From a bacterium (GTDB lineage: Bacteria > Cyanobacteriota > Sericytochromatia > S15B-MN24 > VGJW01): DNA of 6,316 nt. Below the pieces are notes generated by a model. The model made no database searches. It was not told the origin of the DNA and saw only the letters and a program-made list of their open reading frames with translations. The stretch lies in the NCBI GenBank assembly GCA_021790035.1, contig JAJYIO010000164.1, forward strand, positions 1 through 6,316. Direction: 5' to 3'. This document shows, in pieces, positions 1-5,900 of the stretch. The stretch's first letter is position 1. The number at the start of each line of letters is the position of its first letter. The translations under genes were made by a program, and so were the position numbers.

Positions 1-14
1 GAACCGCCGCGCAT
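1..14 (-). CDS. Possible start of the next gene (partial)
   Basis: ATG at 14 overlaps the TGA of the 36-aa gene (TGATG) and opens a frame reading MRGG to the left edge. No good Shine-Dalgarno site is seen, so initiation would rely on coupling. By position this could be the next lysis gene, but four codons show nothing about function. Confidence 0.2.
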
Positions 15-23
15 CAGCGCGGC
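6..23 (-). other. Perfect 7-bp GC hairpin over the stop codon of the 36-aa gene
   Basis: GCCGCGC and GCGCGGC form a perfect inverted repeat around TGAT on the minus strand, so the loop contains the stop codon. No U-tract is visible before the window ends. It could affect translation or reinitiation at the next start, or be a chance product of GC-rich sequence. Confidence 0.3.
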
Positions 24-124
24 AGCTTCAGGAGCCCGAGTTGTTCGGCGACCAGGACGATGTCCTCGAGGACCAGTACGAGAATTCCGAGCGCGATCCA
101 GGCCTCGAGGGGCCAGCGGTTCAC
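14..124 (-). CDS. 36-aa single-helix membrane protein, holin-like candidate
   Basis: This short ORF begins at GTG with AGGCGG 8 bases upstream and ends in TGA. The product begins MNRWPLEAW, and residues about 9-26 are almost all hydrophobic (WIALGILVLVLEDIVLVA), enough for one membrane helix. A short LLKLPR tail follows. An acidic pair, E20-D21, sits in the middle of the hydrophobic run. The gene lies directly after another small membrane-anchored gene and before what may be a further gene at the window edge. That fits a holin or holin-partner pair in a lysis cassette, like the XhlA/XhlB arrangement, although classical XhlB-type holins are longer with more helices. I do not recognise a family. 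It is too short for length alone to be evidence; the case rests on the start site, the spacing and the hydrophobic pattern. Confidence 0.5.
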   Translation of the reverse strand: MNRWPLEAWIALGILVLVLEDIVLVAEQLGLLKLPR

Positions 125-144
125 GGCATCGGCCGCCTGGACAT
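121..144 (-). other. Seven-codon ORF bridging two small membrane genes (possible coupling leader)
   Basis: ATG at 144 overlaps the TGA of the 84-aa gene (TGATG). The ORF reads MSRRPMP, and its TGA overlaps the GTG of the 36-aa gene (GTGA). It could carry ribosomes from one gene to the next. Very short ORFs arise by chance, so this is tentative. Confidence 0.2.
133..138 (-). promoter_or_regulatory. Ribosome binding site of the 36-aa gene
   Basis: AGGCGG, one mismatch from AGGAGG, lies 8 bases before the GTG at 124. It supports the GTG, which is the only usual start codon in that frame after the upstream in-frame stop. Confidence 0.45.
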
Positions 145-398
145 CAGTGGTGACCTTGGAGCTTGATGTAGGCCCACGTCGAGGCGAGGGCTGTCAGGAT
201 GCTCGTTAGCAGGGTGATCAACCGGTTGGCGAGCCCGGCATTGCGGGCCTCGAGGACGACGAGCCGTCGATCGTGGTCGCGGATCCGCTCCTGGATGCCC
301 GGCTCATCGAGGGTTCCCACGACGGCGTTGTAGAGGGCTTGCGTCTTCTGGTCGATGCGCTCGAGGATCGAGCGGTCGTGTTCGGTCTCTGGTGGCAT
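144..398 (-). CDS. Small phage membrane protein with C-terminal anchor (XhlA/holin-accessory-like), 84 aa
   Basis: The first 55 or so residues are charged and probably helical. They contain RSILERIDQKTQ, a DEPGIQERI segment at 31-39, and DRRLVVLEAR at 43-52; the 'PG-x-x-x-R...LE' layout is common in small siphophage proteins encoded just after the tail genes. Residues about 59-80 (RLITLLTSILTALASTWAYI) form one hydrophobic membrane helix, followed by a short KLQGHH tail. This matches the layout of XhlA-type proteins, which place a soluble helix outside the membrane and cooperate with a holin in lysis. The gene follows the tail gene after a hairpin, and its TGA is 19 bases from the next small membrane gene. 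I infer a lysis or membrane-accessory role. A tail-associated coiled-coil role is the main alternative. Membrane topology is not fixed by the sequence. Confidence 0.72.
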   Translation of the reverse strand: MPPETEHDRSILERIDQKTQALYNAVVGTLDEPGIQERIRDHDRRLVVLEARNAGLANRLITLLTSILTALASTWAYIKLQGHH

Positions 399-404
399 TG
401 CGGT

Positions 405-408
405 CTCC
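405..408 (-). promoter_or_regulatory. Ribosome binding site that fixes the start of the 84-aa gene
   Basis: GGAG lies 6 bases before the ATG at 398. The same frame is open upstream to an ATG at 608 inside the tail gene, and holds a GTG a few codons upstream. This site, and the position in the gap after the tail gene, favour the ATG at 398. Confidence 0.7.
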
Positions 409-423
409 GTTGAGGCGGTCACG

Positions 424-454
424 AGAAACGCCCCCGGCTCGCGGCCAGGGGCGT
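424..454 (-). terminator. Terminator-like hairpin after the tail module
   Basis: On the minus strand ACGCCCC (454-448) pairs perfectly with GGGGCGT (434-428). The stem continues through a U-G wobble (447/435) and GGC/GCC (446-444 with 438-436), closing on a CGCGA loop. That gives an 11-bp GC-rich stem followed by UUCUC (with the last stem base, UUUCUC). It lies in the 67-base gap between the tail gene and the 84-aa gene. The U-tract is short, so it may only partly terminate or attenuate transcription into the lysis-like genes, or act as an RNA-stability element. It does not look like a terminator on the plus strand. Confidence 0.5.
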
Positions 455-465
455 CAGGGATGGAG

Positions 466-2964
466 CTAGACGGCCGGGAGCGTGGCGCCGGCGGGGAGCG
501 TCGGGGAGCCGAGGGCCACGTTCGAGATCGTGGCCTGGGTGCTACCGTCCGAGAGCCATAGGCGCTCGCCCGCCACCCAGGCGGTCGCTCCGAAGGAGGA
601 CGCCGCATCCAGCGTGCCGAGCAGGACGCCGTCCTTGTAGAGGCTCATCAGCATCGATCGCGTCCCGTTCGCCAGCGTGACGTTGTACCAAGAGAGCGTG
701 TAGGTGTGCGGATTCGTGTCGATCGATGTGGCAACCTGCACGAGTGAACGGCCCGGCACGCCGCCGCTCCCTGTCGCACATCCCGTTATCTCTCGGTCGA
801 AGTAGAGGTTGTTCCCGTCGTAGGTTAGACGTAGGAGCAGATAGTTGACCTGCGAACCGAAGATGATGATGTTGTTGCCGGCAGGAGTCGGCGGGATGAC
901 GGTCGTGAAGGTGATCGATCCGTTCTGCGTCCACTGGGCGCCAGGCCATTCCATGGCGTTCAGGGGCTTGTAGATCGGGCTCCCGTTCGTATAGACGTGC
1001 CGGCCAGGGAAGCTGCCCTGCGTTAGCCACGCGCTCTCAAGGACGACGGTACCCGTCCCGTTCGATCCGCCGCCGAATCCGACCTTGAGCCCGGTCACGC
1101 TGGCCGAGGGCGCGGCGGTCACAGATAGCGTGAACCAGTCCGAAGCGGGCAACGTCGAGGTCGGATATGTCGTGGTCTGGATGACGTTGTTGCTCTGATC
1201 GAGCAGCTGCACCTCGAGGGCTCCATTTGTGGGGAACGTTCCAAGCTTGGCTCGGACGCATGCCGTCCAAGGCGTCGATGATGGTGCGATATCCGTCGAG
1301 CACAGTGGCGAAATCATCGTGTCCGTGCTGGCGACGACGGAGACTGTCTGGCCGAGGTTCAGACCATCCGAAGCGGCAGTGAGCGCGTTTCGCGCCATCG
1401 TGCCATTGAGGGTCCAGCCGGTGAAGTCCCGGGACGCCGAGATGTAATTCTGAGGCGCCCAGAGTGCCGCCTGGTCGGCGTTGCGGGCGCCATCCCGCCA
1501 GGAGGTAGCAAATGGCGATGCTTCCAGTATCAGCGCGTCGAGATAAAAGGTCGCGACGCTGGTTCCGCTGGTGCGCACATAGGGATTCAACGTCGCGGGG
1601 TTTGCTCCGGAGGTGACGCTATTCGAAACGCTTTGCCATCCGCCAGTTCCAACATAGTCCGTATAGTGTTCGACTGCATTCGTAGAGTCGTAAATGCCCA
1701 CGGAATAGCCAACACCGTTCGGCATGTAGACCATCGCGGAGAACGTGTACACGGTATTTGCGGCACACCCGGCTACTCCGGAAAGTTGAGTGCCCTCGCC
1801 ATAGGTCGCGCCTGGCGTCACCACTTCGATGGAAGTTACGCCCTGGTAATACTGAGTTCCCGAGGCGGTGATTGTCGAAGAGCCGGAGATCGTTATTCCG
1901 CCGCCAAATCCAGTCGCATTGCCGAGCGTATCACCCCCGGTCGCCTGATTCGAGGTTAGGAGATTAGTTCCGGCTTGTTCAAGGATCAGACCGACATTGG
2001 GCTGCAGGAAGGGGAAGCGTGGGACTCCGATTCGCGCCTGACCATCCTCGACCGGATGCAGATTGCCATCGGAGCCGATGTAGCTCGCCGTCCCGGTCCT
2101 CTGGGGCACCCACACCAAAGGCGAGTCGTTAAACCGGTTCGCCTCGTTGCCGGTCCACCGGAACACGGTTCCGTAGAACGAGCCCTGCATCCCGCTGGTG
2201 GCCACCGAGAGGAGCGCGCCGGTCGAGCTCTGGATCTGGATGACATTCTGCCCTGGTAGCAGCACCAGGCCGTGGCGCTCGTCGAGCTGGCCGTTCCCGT
2301 TCGCGTCCGTCGTGTACACGACCGCCCTGGGGGCGTCCTGGCTCTGATTCTGGATGTGGATCGTCGTGCTGGGATAGTCCTTCAGCGAGAACGAGAACAC
2401 GGCCTCGCAGGGGGCGTCACCGGGGTTCGTGAACGTGAACGTGGCCACGGCTCCCGTGGCCGCCGCAACCGAGACCAGGAACCCTGGCTGGTCGATCCGG
2501 TCGTCCGAGACCGTGATGCCCTGCTCGAGGCCCTGAACGAACTGGTACGCGCCCTTCCACAGGCCGGGGGCATCGCCTGGCATGTCGAACGAGACCTCAT
2601 TGGGCAGGAGGTTGTACTTGTCGTCCTCCTTGGGCACCAGGCCGTTGAAGTCGGCGTCGAGGTACAGCGAGCCGATCTGCAGGCGCGTCGGCCTGGTGGC
2701 CATCCTCGAGGCCATCAACGCGAGCTGCTGGCGGCCGGCCCAGAACGAGCCCTGGTTGATGAGGCGACCGGACCAGTTGAGCTTCCTCGGCTCGTAGGCC
2801 AGCACGTTCGGGTGCTGCTGAATCTTGCGGACGATCGCATCCATCTGCTTGGCCGGCAGCCGCATCGCGGGGTTCCAGAGGCCCTTGGTGGTCTTCCACC
2901 GGGCCCGGCACGTGATCCCGTCGTTCAGGATCTGGCTGTTGGCGAACACGTACGGATCGGTCAT
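466..2964 (-). CDS. Modular tail protein: Dit-like N-terminus with glycan-binding-like modules, 832 aa
   Basis: Likely a receptor- or carbohydrate-binding tail component. Residues 1-280 resemble a distal tail (Dit) protein: a region with SGRLINQGSFW, then a beta-sandwich with TNPGDAPCEAVFSF and LLPGQNVIQIQSSTG. A DANGNGQLDE loop (220-229) looks calcium-binding. Residues 289-339 carry the phage tail linker pattern TASYIGSDG...VPRF...GLILEQAGTNLL. Two diverged tandem jelly-roll modules follow (about 333-492 and 505-664). A LamG/concanavalin-like domain (about 668-832) ends the protein, with GSITFTTVI, HTYTLSWYN and LYKDGVLLGTL. Dit proteins enlarged with carbohydrate-binding modules ('evolved Dit') are known in siphophages. 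The gene starts 3 bases after the hub gene, with GGAG 8 bases before the ATG, so the two are probably cotranscribed and coupled. It ends with TAG. GC content falls in the first jelly-roll module. It could instead be a generic minor tail or receptor-binding protein rather than a true Dit. Confidence 0.8.
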   Translation of the reverse strand: MTDPYVFANSQILNDGITCRARWKTTKGLWNPAMRLPAKQMDAIVRKIQQHPNVLAYEPRKLNWSGRLINQGSFWAGRQQLALMASRMATRPTRLQIGSLYLDADFNGLVPKEDDKYNLLPNEVSFDMPGDAPGLWKGAYQFVQGLEQGITVSDDRIDQPGFLVSVAAATGAVATFTFTNPGDAPCEAVFSFSLKDYPSTTIHIQNQSQDAPRAVVYTTDANGNGQLDERHGLVLLPGQNVIQIQSSTGALLSVATSGMQGSFYGTVFRWTGNEANRFNDSPLVWVPQRTGTASYIGSDGNLHPVEDGQARIGVPRFPFLQPNVGLILEQAGTNLLTSNQATGGDTLGNATGFGGGITISGSSTITASGTQYYQGVTSIEVVTPGATYGEGTQLSGVAGCAANTVYTFSAMVYMPNGVGYSVGIYDSTNAVEHYTDYVGTGGWQSVSNSVTSGANPATLNPYVRTSGTSVATFYLDALILEASPFATSWRDGARNADQAALWAPQNYISASRDFTGWTLNGTMARNALTAASDGLNLGQTVSVVASTDTMISPLCSTDIAPSSTPWTACVRAKLGTFPTNGALEVQLLDQSNNVIQTTTYPTSTLPASDWFTLSVTAAPSASVTGLKVGFGGGSNGTGTVVLESAWLTQGSFPGRHVYTNGSPIYKPLNAMEWPGAQWTQNGSITFTTVIPPTPAGNNIIIFGSQVNYLLLRLTYDGNNLYFDREITGCATGSGGVPGRSLVQVATSIDTNPHTYTLSWYNVTLANGTRSMLMSLYKDGVLLGTLDAASSFGATAWVAGERLWLSDGSTQATISNVALGSPTLPAGATLPAV
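973..1968 (-). repeat. Two diverged tandem jelly-roll modules inside the 832-aa tail protein
   Basis: Residues 333-492 and 505-664 align without a nucleotide-level repeat. Shared anchors are YTFSA (406) with WTACV (566), DSTNAV (426) with DQSNNV (589), W443 with W610, L459 with L626, and FYLDALIL (473-480) with VVLESAWL (640-647). From the tryptophan to the final strand the spacing is a constant 167 residues, so this half aligns without gaps. The pattern fits an old duplication, or recruitment of two related carbohydrate-binding-like modules. The sugar specificity cannot be read from the sequence. Confidence 0.6.
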
Positions 2965-2967
2965 CGA

Positions 2968-5900
2968 TCAGGCTCCGTAGTCACAGAACGTGTACTGGCA
3001 CATCCCGTCGAGAGAATCGTCCCTGCCAAAGAGCAAGAGCATCTTGCTCGAGGACCCGTCACTGAACGTCTTGCCGTCAGGCGCGTAGACCAGGGCGGTG
3101 TCACCGAGACGGGCCCACGGGAAGTAGGGCCCGGTTACCTTGTACTGGCGGCTCTGGTGCTGATACTCGTCGACGGAGGCCTCGGCCATCTGCCGGCAGT
3201 CGTACTGCGTGATGCCCTGCATCTCGATCACCGCGAGGCGCGGGGGCGTGTACAGCACCGGTGTGGCCGCCGCCCCGGTGCCCGTGCCGCCAATCCCGAT
3301 GGCCGGAACGGCCGTGCGATTCGCATCTCCCGGCACCAGGCTCATGTACGTGAGCGCCCCACCGCTCACCTGCTGGATGGCGATCGCGGTGCCCGCCGGC
3401 GTCAGCGAGGAATCGTTGCCGTTGGTATACCCGGAGCCGCCGGCCGTCACCAGGATCTTGGTCAAATCGGCTGGTAGGTACTGCGCTGCCGAGCGTTGCA
3501 TCCACGTCGTGGGCGCCCACCGCCAGGACTCGGCGCGCTGGGTGTCGGACTGGACCCAGACGTCCCCGAAGTCGCTCGACGTATCCGACGGCTGGTAGGC
3601 CGAGGGCACGAGGGCCGCATTGTCCGAGAATGACGCCAGCCAGCCGGTCTGCCGCTTGACGTTGATCACGATCTCGCTGACCTGGGCTGCGATCGGAGGC
3701 AGTCCCGAACTGTCGTCCGAGTCGATCCGGATCACGAGCTGCAGGGGCCCGACTCCGTTCGTCCACGAACTCGCGTTGCTGATGTCGTAATACCAGGGCT
3801 CGGTGCCGGCCACGAACCCGTTCAGGACCGAAGACATCGCCCGGGCGATCTGATCGCTCGAGATCGTAGTCGGGCTCGAGGTTCCCGCGAGATAGAGAAA
3901 GTTCGCCCCCGGGATGATCGCCCCGTAGTTGTGATAGGCGAGAGCGTTCGCATACCGGCCGCTTTGCGCGCCGTCGATCCCGGGTGTCGCGCGTTGGAGG
4001 AACGCCGTCATGTACCCGCTGCCGTAGACCTCGATCGAATCGATCAGCGGGATCAGCTGGATCGGACTGATCTCGGGGATGTCGAAGACGAAGTACGCCG
4101 GCACTCCGACCTGATTCTGGGTCGCGGCGTTCGAAGTCTGGCCATCGACCGCATAGTGCGCGTTGGGCGTGGCCGGCGCGAGGATCGTTCCACCGTTGCC
4201 GATGTTGTAGGTGCGCGAGAACCATTTGGCTGCCACGTTCTGGGCATCGGCATCGGTCGAGATCACGGCGACCGCCGTCACCGGATCCGGGAGCGTCTCC
4301 TCCTCGATGGCCTGCGCGTTCGAGAAGGTCCAGTCCGGAGTCGATGCTTGTACGTAGGTCCGGATGTGAACCTTGCCGTCCTCGGCATCGCGCACGTAGG
4401 TATTCGGCTTCAGGGCGTTCTTCTTGAGATTCTTCAGGAAATCGAGGCCGTTCGTCGCGTAGATCGGGAAGTTCTTGCCATAAACCCCGCTGATGTTGTC
4501 CACGACCAGGTCCGACGACGCGAAGCACCCATTAGGCCAGAACGTGCCGCCCTCGAGGAAGTGAGAGACGATGTTCTCGATCTGGTTATTGGTGTTGCCG
4601 CTCTCGGGGCCCGAGATAAGCTGGGCGTTGATCTGCATCCCCCAGGCGGTCGAGTAGCCGTCCGAGGATGGCGCGTAGTGGTGGCACGCTGGAACGGCGA
4701 TCCCCATCTGGGGATTGAACTGGAGCTGCTGCTTGAGCGCGGACTGGTACACCGGAGTCAGGGACGCGTAGCTACTGGACATCATGCTGCCGCCGATCCC
4801 CCGAAGCACTCCCACCGTCCACAGCGGGTAGGACCCGGACACCGACGTGATGTACATGAGCTCGCCCGCGATGAGGAGTTCCCGACCGACGGCCGGAGCA
4901 TAGGGCGATGTCGAGCCCACGGACGCGAGCTGGATCGAGGTGTCAGTCTGGGCACACGCGGCGTTCAGGTAATAGGGAGCGCAGGTGCTTCCGTTCGGGC
5001 CGTCGTAGTTGTACAGGCCCTCGAAGGCCGAGATCGGCATCGCTTGCTGGGCATACGACGAAGCGGGAGCGAGAGCCCCGAACTCGACCCACGACGGGAA
5101 CGGCTCCAGGGTGGACAGTCGGATCGCATCGCCCACCGCGAGCCCAGACCAGTTCGCCGTGAGCGTGATGACACCGGCCGACACGCTGCTGATGGCATAG
5201 ATGGCTTCGGAGCCGTCCCCCTTCGTGATGGTGACGAACTCGCCAATCGAGGCCAGGGTGGTCGAGTTGTACCCGGTCGGGTCCGCGGGAGTGATCTCGT
5301 TGGCCGCCGGGAGGGCAGCGATCGTCGTCTGGTAGTTGTCCCACGGCGACCGCGGGAGGATCTGGCCGTAGACCAGGCCGGGCGCCGGAACGATGAAGAA
5401 GTTCGAGCCACCGTAACCAGACGGCATCGTGTTGCCGTACGGGGCCACCAGCTTGGGCACCATGAAGTACTCGACGCTGACGAACTTGGCGTACACGAGG
5501 GTGCCAGCTGCGGGGCCGCCGGTGCCGTTCCACGTCACGGAGCCCTGCTGGGATGGTGGCCCGTTCGTGGCATTGACGGTGTAGTACGTCGATGCATACG
5601 GGCTGCTGAAGTCGGGGTTCGGCGACAGAACGAGGAGCTGCGGGAACCCGAAGGTCACTATCGCCTGGGGGATGTAGTCCGTCGAGCCAGATGCGCTGCC
5701 GCCACTCGCAAAACACGACGTCCGCCAGACGCAGACCGCCTGGAGATTCGGCAATGCGAATGGATAGGTCTTACCGCTCTGCAGGAGCGTGTCGAGCGGG
5801 ATCATCGCAGCCGGCAGGTTCAGGGCCCGCGTGCGCTCGTTGAGGACGCCGGTAGCGGCCACGGTGATGATCGTCGGCGCGATACCGTCTTTGGCGGTCC

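Noticed and set aside
355..561. 68-codon plus-strand frame over the tail-gene end and gap
   Set aside because: It is antisense to the hairpin and two real genes, low-complexity Arg/Gly-rich, and lacks a clear ribosome binding site.
399..608. Longer version of the 84-aa gene starting at 608
   Set aside because: The extra 70 residues are Arg/Pro/Ser-rich, overlap the end of the tail gene, and are a frame-shifted reading of it. GGAG placed 6 bases before the ATG at 398 fixes the shorter start.
2272..3477. 401-codon open frame on the plus strand spanning the junction of the two tail genes
   Set aside because: It crosses both real genes in antisense, has Arg/Val/Gly/His-biased composition, and shows no domain. 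It is read as a shadow of biased codon use.
3101..4528. 475-codon alternative frame on the minus strand inside the hub gene
   Set aside because: It lies entirely within the hub gene in another frame, is Arg/Asp/Gly-rich and has no motif. It is a shadow frame.
4663..4686. CHHY segment in the hub protein considered as a metal or peptidase site
   Set aside because: A single Cys-His-His cluster without the spaced partners of NlpC/P60, lysozyme or zinc peptidase motifs does not support an enzyme domain.
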